DNA from: Galaxea fascicularis
Taxonomy: Eukaryota; Cnidaria; Anthozoa; Scleractinia; Euphylliidae
Reading direction: 5' to 3'
DNA length: 64,000 nucleotides
Assembly: GCA_948470475.1 (NCBI GenBank)
Contig: OX419336.1
Span: 19,915,249-19,979,248 of the forward strand
Of this stretch, positions 47,466-58,289 are shown piece by piece. The notes below the pieces were generated by a model, which was not told the DNA's origin, made no database searches, and worked only from the letters and a program-made list of their open reading frames with translations. The position numbers were made by a program, and so were the translations under genes. Every line of letters begins with the position of its first letter. Positions within the stretch are counted from its first letter, which is position 1.

Positions 47466-47879
47466 TTAAGATTTTTTTGTCCGACGAAAGGCGGGTATGA
47501 CAGAGCCTCGAGGGAAAAGTTCTTTTAATTTAGGGTTAGATTGTAAAATAAACAAATGCTTTCTAATTATGTTACCCACATCGGGTAAATTAGGATTAAA
47601 AGTAGTAACAAAAGGAAATAATTTCTTCTTTTCTTTTCCGCGGGTCCTAAGTAAATCATTCCTAGAAATAGCAGAGGCTTTGGAGAATTGGTCATGAACT
47701 AATGTGGAAGGATATCCTTGGTTTAGAAGGTACCCTTTGTACTCAGCTGTTCTCTCGGCAAGGAAAGTTTCATCAGAGCAATTTCTTTTGAGTCTTGTGG
47801 CTACTCCAAAAGGAATAGCCTTGAAAACATGCTTAGGATGGCAGCTAGAGGGTACAAATGGCTGTCCGTAGGTTACCAC
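47466..47879 (-). pseudogene. Reverse transcriptase C-terminal part of Penelope-like element
   Basis: SCHPKHVFKAIPFGVATRLK, then EYKGYLLNQGYPSTLVHDQF and FVTTFNPNLPDVGNIIRKHL are the post-palm landmarks of Penelope-like reverse transcriptases. The frame stops at the frameshift before the nuclease. The catalytic palm is absent. Confidence 0.82.
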
Positions 47880-47942
47880 TACTTGTTGTTCTTTTTTGTA
47901 ATCTCGTACCTTATTCGTTAGTCAGTTAGTTGTCACAGGTAA

Positions 47943-49731
47943 GAAGGGGGTGAATAGGGGTATGCAAATCCGCCGATCCGCTATAATTTGATAACCAAAT
48001 CCGTCAATCCGTTAAAAAAAATTGTTAAATCCGAATCCGTTCGCTACTTGTCACGTGAAAAGGTGAAAATTGCACCTTGAGCTGTTGTCTGTAAGCTACA
48101 CAGTTTTTTAAAAACGTTCTGACACTTTTTATAGGATCTTTAAGTGCTAATAACTAAAAGATCTACCTTTACATTAGAAATCTGGTGTTGATCCTGACTT
48201 GTCGCAATGATGTTTCAAGGTGTAGACAGGCCAAACATGACACCTATTGGTCAGGACAGGAAATTCAAAGACCTCCCTTTTCTATATGAAATAAGGGGAG
48301 GGTTTTTGAATATTTTTCGTTGTAAGGGCTGGTTTTGCATAAGATGCCATTTGTCCATAAGAATATGTTTGAGATTAGGCATTGATGGGCGGTATTCTCT
48401 AACAAACGGCAAAATTCTTTTGCGCGTTTTTTGTTTATATTGTAGAGCCGACATTCTTTGGCTGAAATTGACTTCAGATAGAGTCATGCTCAAAAGGTTA
48501 TCTGGATAACCCCTGTGGCGTAATCTTTGTTTGAATAATGCGATGTGTTCGTCAAATTTCGCCTTTGAAGAGTTGGTCCTAAGAAGCCTTAGGGCTTCGC
48601 CTTTGATGAAGCCTTTCCTGACGCCTGGAGGGTGGCAGGAGTCAAAGTGCGTACATTGGAAAGTCTCTGTCGGTTTAAAGTGCGTGCGCACGTCAAGAAT
48701 AGAGTGCTTTTTGAATCGGTCGCCCTTGTATACACATGTATCCAAGAATGTTATTTCAGTATCTGAAATCTCAGCCGTGAATTTTATTGTAGGATGGAAG
48801 CTATTCGCTAGCTCTGTAAAGTTGTTTATTGCTTCTTTGGTTATATTCCATAGAGAAAATATGTCGTCAATGTATCTTTTCCAAATGAGTGGTTTGTAAG
48901 GGCTTTGGTTGATGATATTAGTCTCAACTTCCGCCGTAAAGATGTTAGCAAAAGATACTGCCATTTTTATTCCCATTGCCGTTCCGTGCGTTTGGAGATA
49001 GTTTTTCCCGTTGAAATGGAAAGAATTTTCTTTCAAGATGAGTCTTAACATTTCTCTGAGGAAGTGAGTTGGAATCGGACGTTTGTTTCCATAGAATGTT
49101 TCGTATGTTCTCCATACAATTGCGATTCCTTCCTCTTGCGGGATGTTAGGGTAAAGGCTAGTAACGTCCATTGAGACAAGGTTAGGTCATAGGTCGGCAA
49201 ACAACGTGCTTCAGAAATGTTCTTTTAAAAAATGTGTCCAAGTCAAAGTTTAAGTCAGAGGTCATCCTTCAGATCACTTACCAAATTTACTCTGTGAAAA
49301 ACTCCCGGGCAAACTGGACAATAACAGCGCCAAAGACCATAGCTTTCCAATCGAGCCGATCGCAACCAGTACGACACAGTGTCACGGAAAAGAGCGCGAA
49401 AAATAACTGGCGTCCCGCTGGCAACATGTTACAGCGTCCTATTCGTCTTAGTGCGTTACTTTTTCCCTGATGCGTGACATGCAATGAGTTCTGACCTCGT
49501 CCGTGACAAAAAATGCACATACCCAGAAACAACGCATTTTTGACGATCGTTCAGATCCACGACCCGAACCTCCTCACAAGCAAAATCCAAAATCCGGACC
49601 CAAACAATCGATGAAACCGCAAACCGCTGCAATTTCAGGATCCGCAAATCCGTTACAATTTCGCCCTGAATCCGAAATCCGGGCAAAATAATTTTCAGAA
49701 TCCGCCGATCCGTTAGCCTATTCACCCCCCT
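47943..49731. mobile_element. TIR element carrying a Penelope RT fragment
   Basis: CAGGTAA (47936-47942 and 49732-49738) flanks a 1.79-kb insert with inverted ends GGGGGTGAATAGG...CCTATTCACCCCC. Next to both ends the phrase AATCCGCCGATCCG and shorter AATCCG units are repeated, like the subterminal repeats of hAT elements. The insert splits the right Penelope arm: the other arm shows the uninterrupted order TGTCACA(T)GTAATTACG. It contains 48245-49262, part of a second, different Penelope-like reverse transcriptase. Confidence 0.7.
48251..49262 (-). pseudogene. Penelope-like reverse transcriptase core (palm to thumb)
   Basis: Minus-strand reading starts LDTFFKRTFLKHVVCRPMT, has an in-frame TGA at about 49187, then PNLVSMDVTSLYPNIPQEEG (motif A), LQTHGTAMGIKMAVSFANIF (motif B) and KRYIDDIFSLWN (YxDD, catalytic), followed by TEITFLDTCVYKGDRF and HPPGVRKGFIKGEALRLLRT. 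No nuclease follows. It differs clearly in sequence from the outer element at 46934-47879, so it comes from another lineage. Confidence 0.88.
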
Positions 49732-49900
49732 CAGGTAATTACGTAATCTTTAGCACTTTTATCCTATTTAAGGTCCGTTTTTATTCTAAAGTTGTAATAA
49801 CTGAAGAAGGTCTTTGACTGAAACGTTTTATTATAGTTTTTATCATCTTTTTTTAACGTCAGAAGTTGTCCATCCTCGCTTCCTTTTTAACGTTTTATAT

Positions 49901-51335
49901 ACATATATATATAGATAGATATAGATTTTCAGTTTCCCTTTTTATCATATTTTTTATACTTTTATCTATTGTGTAGTTCGATACATACCTTTTATCGATT
50001 TATTCGTAAATACGCAATTCAGCCTTCGGACTATCTATTATTAATTGTTATTAAAATTATTACGTTTTTCGCCTTGACGCTCAGTGCGCTCACCAAGTAC
50101 CCTACTAAGCTCCATGAACAGCGATCTAGGCATGTATACTGCACCTTTTTAAATCTTGTGACACTGAGAGTTAATAATTTCACTAAAAGCCATGCATTTG
50201 ATATAGCTTTGACCAAATGACGTCTTTTGTTAGACTGGTTCGAAATAGTTGATATTAAACTCACCGACAATGAAGTGCCAGTCTCAGTGTTGCACTCAAT
50301 CTTGATATCGGTACAAACAGCATTTGTTCATTTCCGAAGAAGTTTTAATCAAGAACTTAAAAGCAGTTAAGTCTGGCTCTGTCGGGCTTAACAGTTTTCA
50401 ATAAGAAACAGCACGTTGATAAGGGAGCGCCTGAGATTAAGAAGTGCTGCTATTTGATCGCCTTTTCCTGGTTGCGCGACGGATTTTCGTTTGGACCAGT
50501 ACTTAACTCAGGTTGGTTGCTGTGTGAGTTACAAATAAGAGGAACTGTGCGTTGTGTGTTGAAAAGCGTTCGACAGGATGTGTTGCCTACGAGCCGGTTC
50601 CTTCACTTCTGCGCGACGACACTTGGTGCTGTGGTTTAATCATAAACGAGAGTGTTGATTTCAAGATGGCCCGGCATCCCAGTTTAGGAATAAGCACCAG
50701 AATCTTCATGAAAGTCGAAAACGTCGGAGAGCTAGAAGCCACAAACTGAGATCTGTGTAGAGACGTTGCTTCCGAAAAGCTAACCTGTTGTAACTGACAA
50801 CTCTAGTGATAAGTAATCTGGCATTTTCTTTGCAACATAGACTCTTCAACCTTTTATAAGGACGTTGAGGCCGAGATTAACCCAAATTTTAAGAACATGC
50901 TTAGAACACAACCAAGACTGAGAGTCAGTTAAGAACATCTTTATGTTGCTCATTTATTTTTTTATAAATGAGTAGCATTCTATGTATACACATGAACTTT
51001 TTCTGTGTTTTCGTCGCAAACTTTAGTGACTTTATGTCGCGTTGTGAAGCTCTGTGTTCAATGCTTTTTGTAAAGCTAAATTTACTAACAGTTGGTTGGC
51101 GCAACATCGTGTGTATACCATGTAACTTATGAACACCTTAAGAACGTTTTCAGGCTTAAATAGCGAAAAAAATAAGAACATCAAGCCTCAGCTCCAAAAT
51201 TAGACGTTCTTAAAAAAAAAAAAGAGTGTACAGCAAGCCAATAAGATCGATCTGTACATTGTTCTTCTCTGAGTGGATGACATTCGGCACCGTTCTGCAG
51301 AAGTAAATAGGTGAAAGCTGTTAAGTTAGACACTT
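49901..51335. other. Intergenic, nothing recognised
   Basis: Starts with an (ATAT)n and GATA-like run (49899-49925); no supported gene. A few 60-80-codon frames on opposite strands overlap. Confidence 0.35.
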
Positions 51336-51339
51336 CGAC

Positions 51340-51490
51340 TATTAACAATTGTACATATCTATCCGCCAGTCATATAGTTGACCTCAGTCGTTCGCTGTTC
51401 TAATGTCACCTGTAATCATTGATTATATTTTTTAATGCGTTTTGAGAGTGATCAACAAGAATTATTGAAAGTAGAAAAATTTGACATAAA
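51340..51490 (+). repeat. Duplicate of the GPCR 5' flank
   Basis: TAACAATTGTACATATCTATCCGCCAGTCATATAGTTGA...GCGTTTTGAGAGTGATCAACAAGAATTATTGAA closely follows the order of 52815-52945 (TAATAACTGTACATATGTATCCACCAATCATATAGTTTA...GCGTTTTCAGATAATCAACAAGAATTATTGAA). No receptor coding sequence follows this upstream copy. Confidence 0.7.
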
Positions 51491-52286
51491 ACAAAAAATG
51501 CAGTCAATTTGGGGGGTGCAAATGCCGTACTAATTCCTTGCAAAATAGCAATTTGTTGCTGAGTTCTAAGAGCCTCATCAACTTATACAATTTATTAATT
51601 TATTTCGTAGCCGGCCAATCATCTACAAAGCGCAGTGCTTGAAGAGTCACTGAAAACTTCCTATCAAATGTCAGCTCGTCGTGAATTTATTAATCATGGA
51701 AAAGGAACGAAATTAAAAACCTCAGAGAAATTTCTGTTCTCTCTTATTTCTCTGAAGACAACCCCTGCCGTCTGGTCAGAACGTTATTACAAACCAAACA
51801 AACTACATGCAGAGGTGCTCATTTATCAAGTTACTTTATTGTCTTATTTATCGTGAGATATGAGCTTCTAGTTTTGTTTCAACAAACCAACAGAGGTTTG
51901 TTTAAGCAACCAATAAGGACCAATAATGGATCACCATTTTTATATTCGGAGATTGGCATGTGATAAAAAGAAATACCGAAAACTGCTTGTGGTCTCCAAA
52001 GTAACATGCTTGTGCGCAAATTAAATCACAATGTTAATCGGCCTGTTGTTTTCCTTTTAGAGCACAGTACCGAAACCTATGCACTAAGACAAGGATTGTT
52101 TAATTTACAAAACAAAACAGGTGAGGGTTGTTAACTGTTTCAGATCTCTGGAGAAATTGTTTGTCACAGAACGGCATGTTTTTAGATCACACATGCGACT
52201 GAAGAGTCAGCTTTACGTTCGAAGCTGAACAACCAGCTAAATGAGATTCTACAAGCAATATCTGGGTATACTGAATAATGCCTATT

Positions 52287-52440
52287 GGCCAGGCTCCGGT
52301 TGTTCAAACGTTGGATAGCGCCATCCACCGGATAAATTACTATCCAGTGGATAAGTAATGGAAAAGCTAATTGCACTATCCACTCGATAGATATTTATCC
52401 GGTGGATAGCGCTGTCCAGCCTTTGAACAACCGGGGCCAG
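52287..52440. mobile_element. Palindromic MITE, copy 2
   Basis: CTCCGGTTGTTCAAACGTTGGATAGCGC...GCGCTGTCCAGCCTTTGAACAACCGGGG, with the same inner ACTATCCAGTGGATAAGTAATGG as copy 1 at 6183-6331. It lies 460 bp upstream of the GPCR CDS. Confidence 0.75.
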
Positions 52441-52982
52441 ATGTTCCACAATTTTATCTCGCAAACAAAAATAAGATAGTTAAATAAATGTCGATAGCAA
52501 AAGGCAGCTTAATTGTTTTTCTACTCCCGTAAAATACTCATTCTCCTCACTCGAAAGGTTTCACAGTTGATGCCACAAAGCTGTAAAGCCGCCATTTTTA
52601 GAGCTAAATTTGTGAAAAGTGGTACCAAGAAATGAAATAGCAATGAATTAATATTTAAAAATTTAGTGTTCTTGCAATTAACATAGATTAACGAATGTTT
52701 ATTTCAGAAAGGTCTAGGTAACGGCTTTGAATTTACATGGGTTAGGTAGACGACCACTGATCGGCGTAGTGAAATAGATCGTTAAGTAATGCCTGCTGTA
52801 CCCGACGACTTTGACCCTTAATAACTGTACATATGTATCCACCAATCATATAGTTTATCCTGCTCACTGTCCTAGAGTCCCACTTACAAAACTCTGCGAT
52901 TAATTTGTATGCGTTTTCAGATAATCAACAAGAATTATTGAATTCAGAAAAAAGCTGCCAAATCGGAGAAGAAGACTGGACG

Positions 52983-54089
52983 ATGGAAAATGGTAATGAG
53001 ACAATCGCGACTGAAAGCACATCGCAGTATCCTGCCATTCGTATCATCGAGCTCATCCTGTACTTCTTCATTTCTATCACTGGTATAACAGCAAACGGCA
53101 TATTATTTTATACGCTATTGAGCCGCAACGCCTTGAGGGTAGGTGAATATTTCATCCTCAATTTGGCCATCACAGACATGGCGACATGTGCCATTAGCGT
53201 CCCATTTGATTTAGCCGAGCGTCTTGTTGGCGGTTTTCCATTTGGCTCAATCCTTTGCGCCATAGTGTACCCGTTGCAGACTGTTCTCATGGCGGTGTCC
53301 GTTATCACGTTGCTCTCTATGAGCCTTGAACGCCGTCGTATTGTCATGAAAGCGTTGCGCCCAAAACTTCTGCCCAAAAAGGCAAAAATTACGATTTGCG
53401 TATCTTGGATTGTACCTGTATTGGTCATTATACCATATGCGCTGGTACTGCGCCTTGACGGTGAAAACTGCCTGGAGAAATGGCTTGAGAAATGGCACGT
53501 TAAAGTCTTTACGCTCACAAATTTCACCATATTTTTTGTAATTCCACTGTCTGTGATTGCTACGTCTTATATAATGGCAGGGAAAAAACTTCAAGATGAG
53601 TTAAAAAAGCTGGACAAGATTCTTGAAGGAACTGAACGCTCCAGATCAGCTTACATCAAAAAGCGGACACAACAAAAGTTAAAAGTGACGAGGGTATTTA
53701 TTACAGCTGTAGCGGCTTTTTTTGTCTGTATGCTTCCGACACATTTGGCGTGGATTTGGCACGATTTTGCACAGGGCCGTAACCACGAATACTTCGAAGA
53801 TACCTTAATCTTTGCCAACATTTTCATGTACTTTAATAGTGCGCTAAATCCGTTTATTTTTAGAAGTGTGCGCGGCGAATCTATCTCTCGTTTTGTTTCG
53901 CGTTGCTGTCCGGTGTTCGGCAATAGAGGTTCAGCCTCTTGGCTGTATCAACCGGGTGTTCATACAACAGGTAGCGTGGAAGGCGGAAAGATTGGGAGAG
54001 AAAAGGCCATTCGAGTCACTCGACAGTCCTACACAAGAACCTCTAACGAAATGCACTACTTTGATGTTCTTTATGAAACAACTGTTTGA
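52983..54089 (+). CDS. Rhodopsin-class G-protein-coupled receptor
   Basis: An intronless 368-residue seven-helix receptor. The start is ATG 52983 (MENGNETIATES); the frame is open further upstream, but there a TTTTCAG acceptor-like site suggests non-coding or spliced 5' sequence. NET is an N-glycosylation site. TM1 has the conserved N (TANGILF), TM2 LAITD (D2.50), TM3 starts with the disulfide Cys (SILCAIV) and ends ERR in place of DRY, TM4 has its Trp (CVSWIVP), TM6 CMLP in place of CWLP, TM7 NSALNPFIF in place of NPxxY. After it CC (RCCPVFG) may be palmitoylated. Ligand unknown; such receptors form large lineage-specific families in anthozoans. Confidence 0.92.
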   Translation: MENGNETIATESTSQYPAIRIIELILYFFISITGITANGILFYTLLSRNALRVGEYFILNLAITDMATCAISVPFDLAERLVGGFPFGSILCAIVYPLQTVLMAVSVITLLSMSLERRRIVMKALRPKLLPKKAKITICVSWIVPVLVIIPYALVLRLDGENCLEKWLEKWHVKVFTLTNFTIFFVIPLSVIATSYIMAGKKLQDELKKLDKILEGTERSRSAYIKKRTQQKLKVTRVFITAVAAFFVCMLPTHLAWIWHDFAQGRNHEYFEDTLIFANIFMYFNSALNPFIFRSVRGESISRFVSRCCPVFGNRGSASWLYQPGVHTTGSVEGGKIGREKAIRVTRQSYTRTSNEMHYFDVLYETTV

Positions 54090-56660
54090 TCCCTTGAGGA
54101 CGTTTACAAGATTACGAAACACCCATTGCAAGAAAGTAGACTAGAAAAGGCTTTCCTAGTGATTTAATACAGTTTAACAGACATGGGCACAAGACAGCCG
54201 TTGAGTTACCCACTTTGACAGAGAATTCCATAGCTTGGTGGCGTTTGCGTAGGAGGGCTTCGGCTAAGTTTCTCTTTTAATTTTTCGACTGTTTCAATTT
54301 CAATGATTAAGAGCCAATGTCGGAATATATCGAGAATCTCAAATCAGTTCCAAAAAATCGGATTTTTGCTAATATCACCCAAACAACCCTTTGAGTGAAT
54401 TATTTCAAGAAATGGTATTAAGGAATCCCTAAGCGCTTTACATTTTAAGAAATTTATAAAAGTTCGAAAATTCGCAAAAAATACAATTTTTATTCATGAA
54501 ATTAGTCTAAATTTCCAACAATTTTAAGGAAACATTACGGACGTAATGAAGCTCCTATTGACTTCATCTTCCTCACATGTTTAGTAAACGTCCAAGGCTT
54601 CAAGACTGTGTAAAAAGATTCAGCAAAATGATTTTAATAATATAGTTTCTGGCCTTCGTTGCGTACCCTCTCCTTGCACGTCGTTTCGAATGTCAAAATA
54701 ATGCCCAACTTTACCCGCCCAAAATCGATCCTGGTATTTTGCAAATTGAAAAAAACCATTATGCTACATAAAAGAAAGGAATTTTTTTTTGTAAGATCTG
54801 ACGTTTAAGCTCTGCCAATTAAAACGCTGGCGTGTAATAAAATTTAAACTGGAGCCACTCGGACGCCGTACGCAACAGAAAGTGAATGTAGACAAAGCGA
54901 AAACAAATGTACACAAAGGGAAGAAAATCGCACGAAGATCATTTCTATCTCATAGAGTCACATGGAATTGACAATAATATCTTTTTCCAATAAGTCTCTC
55001 TAGCTGACAAGCGAATTAAGCGACGTTTTCTGTCGAATAATCGGAAAAAATCTTGAAAGAGCAATCGAAAGTAAAAGGTCACGCAATAAGCCGGGTCACA
55101 GTGACACCTGTTGGGTAACGCACGGTTCTTTTATGTATCACTGTAAAACGTAGAGAAGATCATTTCAAGTCCAACAGGCTTCAAAACGACTTTTAAAATT
55201 TCTCCAAGAAGGTATTAGAGCTTTTCTGGATAAAACTAAAAAATGAAGGTTATTTGATGACCCTTCTACGGAATATTCTGTGTGTGCTATTTAATACACT
55301 GCAGGCTATCAACGGAACGGAAGAGATATTGTACCCTCATAAACAAGTTGTTGGTTTTAAAGATATAAATGATAATTAGCCCCAATAACTACATGCATTT
55401 CTGGATGAAAAGCTTTTAAAGTAAGAATAGTTTTCAGCTGACACTTGAAGTTTGTCCTGGATATTTACACAGTGAGTACTAAGGCGACCCAACCACAATT
55501 AGAGTCGAATCTCTCCTTAACAGCCACCTTGGGGACAGAGGAAAGTTGCCGTTGTGGAGAGGTGGACGTTATTATTATTTTTAAAAATGATGATGATTGT
55601 AGCATATAGATAAGTAACACAATCGTGATACATATCAGTACATAAAACACCAAAAATGTTAATAAAACAAAACAAGGGAAAAGTAAGTACATCAGTTTGC
55701 ATATGCTTCGTCTTACGCAGCAGTGATGTCTTCGTCGCTTCGTCAGTTACCTCGAGTGGTTCATTTCTGACTTTGTTCCTCCAGTCAACATGAGCATTTA
55801 CAATGGAAATTGGAGGTTTTGTTTTGTTACACTGTCCTTAATTAACTGGCCGTTGTCGAGAGGTTTACTTTGGCAGTAGCGACGCGCTTTAGTGACCGTT
55901 GCCGTTGTAGAAAGATGACCGTTGTAGAGAGGTTAAAATAAGAATGATTGTATGGACCGTTTGCCTGGACAAAAATAAATGACACTTATACTGAGGTGGC
56001 AGGCATTAGTAGAGGTTCGAATGTAGTTGGTCAGTTTATTTCAAGATAAAGGAGGACAAGTTACTGTTTGTTCTGCGCGTTCCTTTCACTCTCGCAGAGT
56101 TATGTGCAAGAAGTGGCTTTGGTACCGAGCCTGTTACTTTTCCTGTTCGCCATCCGATCCAATACCATAAACTGCCGCTTATAAGCCCTGGGCTTATACA
56201 TCTTCGTAAGGGGTTTTAAGAGGGCTTATAAATTAACGGAGGGGCCTATATCCGAGAGGGCTTATAATCGGAATAGAAAATACGCTTCGAAACAAGCTAT
56301 AACAGTGCTGATCAAAAGTACAGCAATAGTACAGTAAGGGACACTGACAGGGACATGTGATTAAAAGCTCATGGGATGCATCCAAAGAAGAAACTACTAA
56401 TCGGGAAAAACGATAGTATGGGAGTGAAGCCAGCACTACCTAAAAGTACCCGCAAACAAATTAAACATCGTCCGTTACCTGCACGAGCAGGTAAAAGTTT
56501 CACTTTATTGTCCGTAATGATGGATCTTTACTTATATGCCACACACCTCAAGATGTCTCGTAATTTCTCGCTCGCATTTTGTGAGAGACGAACATTCAGA
56601 TTGGCCAGGGCATTCCTGGCTAACACCGCAAGTTGAATTACCGATGTACATCTTTTAGCC

Positions 56661-56874
56661 GTTCCGAAATTCAAAAGGGAACTGGGGTGAGTTTCAAGTT
56701 TTGAAGTAATCGATAAATTGACACCATCACATGAAAGATAACATTGAGATTGGTCGTTTGACCAAGTTTGATTCTTTTAGGTTGAACAGAGACCAAGTTA
56801 TGGACCTTGAAACATGGCTCAAAATCCATACAAACGTCTCTAATTTTGAGGCGGCGTCCCCCAAAACCATGGTT
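56661..56874 (+). repeat. Inverted duplicate, left copy
   Basis: GTTCCGAAATTCAAAAGGGAACTGGGG...GACCAAGTTATGGACCTTGAAACATGGCTC...CAAAACCATGG is repeated inverted at 57464-57684. The right copy is inside the inserted helicase-bearing element, the left copy in the foldback's own centre. Confidence 0.75.
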
Positions 56875-57276
56875 TCTAGTAACTCGCTAAAGTCGATTTA
56901 TACGAAATACAAGCCAAATTTATACAACCAAGCTACACAGCCTTACCTCACGAGAAAATCAATAAACGTTGAGTGGTCACTGTGTAAATATCCAGGACGA
57001 ACGGCAAGTGTCAGCTGAAAACCATTCTTATCTCCATAGCTTTTCAGCGAGGAATGCATGTAGTTATTGGGGCTATTTTGATTATCAAGGTTAAACTCCT
57101 GTTGATTCATTTGTATGTTGATACCTTTTGGACTTGAACACTAGCAATTGTTTTTGAGAGTACAATATCTCGTCCTTTCGGTTGATAGCCTGCAGTGTAT
57201 TAAACAGCACACACAGAATATTCCGTAGAAGGGTCATCAAATAACCTTCATTTTTTAGTTTTATCCAGAAAAGCTC

Positions 57277-58289
57277 TACCCTGGGAGCCAGAGTTTTTTT
57301 TCTCCTTAGGGGCGACAGAATTGAACGGCGAAGCCGCGAAGGCGAGTCGCGAAGCGGCGAGAAAAAAACCTCTGGCACCAACGGATAACAACCTCACTTC
57401 CATGCCGACGCCAATTTCCTTTGATTGACATCCGCAGTCAGAGCTTATTTTAGAAACACAGCAAAACCATGGTTTTGGGGGACGCTGTCACAACAGTAGA
57501 GACATTTGTATGGATTTTGAGCTATGTTTCAAGGTCCATAACTTGGTCTCTGTTCAACCTAAAAGAGTCAAACTTGGTCAAACGACCAATCTCAATGTTA
57601 TCTTTCATGTGATGGTGTCAATTTATCGATAACTTCAAAATTTGAAACTCGCCCCAGTTCCCTTTTGAATTTCGGAATGGCCAATAGAACCGAGATAGAA
57701 GCGGCAAACAGGCGAACCCCATTTTACGTCAGTTCTTGTATGTGGGAGTTGATCAGCGAAACCAACGGACAAATGACAACAATGATGGGCTTTTCAGAGC
57801 AGTCCAAACCAAGAGCCGCCAACATAGAACAAATGCTGGAAATCACTTGAAAGATCATCTGCTTTCCAGAGCCAGTAGGCAAAACTGCGAAAACATATTT
57901 TCGCATGACAACCTGTACAATGGAAAGGACCTGCTCCAGTTTCAAATGATCGAAGACCGGAAATTTTGAATCAACAGTTGATTTCAAAGCGCTTGCTATT
58001 TCGAAAAGCACAACGTTTACGTCGTCTTCTCGTATTACTGCGGTAAAACCAGTTTGGCCAAGATCATCTTGAACTTAACCAATGGCAGCCCTTTTAAGAA
58101 ACGTTTTTCAATCGACCAATCAGATTCCCAGGATCAGATTTTGACTCTGGAGAAATAAATGGCAACGTGATTGGATCGGCACGCTCAAAAGACTTAACTG
58201 CCTGAGCCAGAGGTCTCTCGCCGACCAGCACTACTCGCTCTGACGCTCCTCGCCACTGGCGAACGAGAAGACCTCTGGCATCCAGGGTA
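57277..58289. mobile_element. MULE-like element carrying a helicase gene fragment
   Basis: GAAAAGCTC flanks it directly (57268-57276 and 58290-58298) and the ends TACCCTGGGAGCCAGAG and CCTCTGGCATCCAGGGTA are inverted. The intact other arm of the host foldback lacks it, proving insertion. Both ends contain further inverted modules (GCCAGAG...GAGAAAAAAACCTCTGGC at 57288-57380; CCAGAGGTCTCTCGCC...CGAGAAGACCTCTGG at 58206-58280). Confidence 0.8.
57724..58011 (-). pseudogene. RecQ-type DNA helicase fragment
   Basis: The minus strand reads KFPVFDHLKLEQVLSIVQVV, then YVFAVLPTGSGKQMIFQVIS (Walker A / motif I, GSGK) and KPIIVVICPLVSLINSHIQE (motif Ia). This is the start of a superfamily 2 RecQ-like helicase domain. 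Motifs II-VI are missing and no splice-linked exon is seen, so it is a captured or decayed fragment inside the transposon, not a functional gene. Confidence 0.82.

Larger units (their letters stand above)
44760..49900 (-). mobile_element. Penelope-like element with inverted terminal sequence, twice interrupted
   Basis: The unit AACGTTAAAAAGGAAGCGAG...AAACGTTTC-GTCAAAGACC...CTGACTAACGAATAAGGTAC is present at the left (44763-44826 continued at 46353-46516) and inverted at the right (47883-47938 continued at 49739-49900). Between the arms the minus strand encodes the thumb of a Penelope-like reverse transcriptase (47466-47879) and its GIY-YIG endonuclease (46934-47400). The element is 5'-truncated: no RT fingers or palm. 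Each terminal arm has been split by another transposon. Inverted partial terminal copies are known for Penelope-like elements. Confidence 0.8.

Noticed and set aside
48207..48899. Plus-strand frames over the Penelope RT
   Set aside because: They are antisense to a clearly recognisable reverse transcriptase.
44760..49900. LTR retrotransposon with long terminal repeats
   Set aside because: The terminal copies are inverted, not direct, and the coding relics are Penelope-type RT and GIY-YIG nuclease with no gag, protease or integrase.
53108..53594. Long minus-strand frames inside the GPCR
   Set aside because: They are antisense shadows of the receptor frame and have no family features.
57724..58011. 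A host RecQ helicase gene
   Set aside because: Only motifs I and Ia are present, no spliced continuation is visible, and the fragment lies within a transposon insertion; called a fragment.
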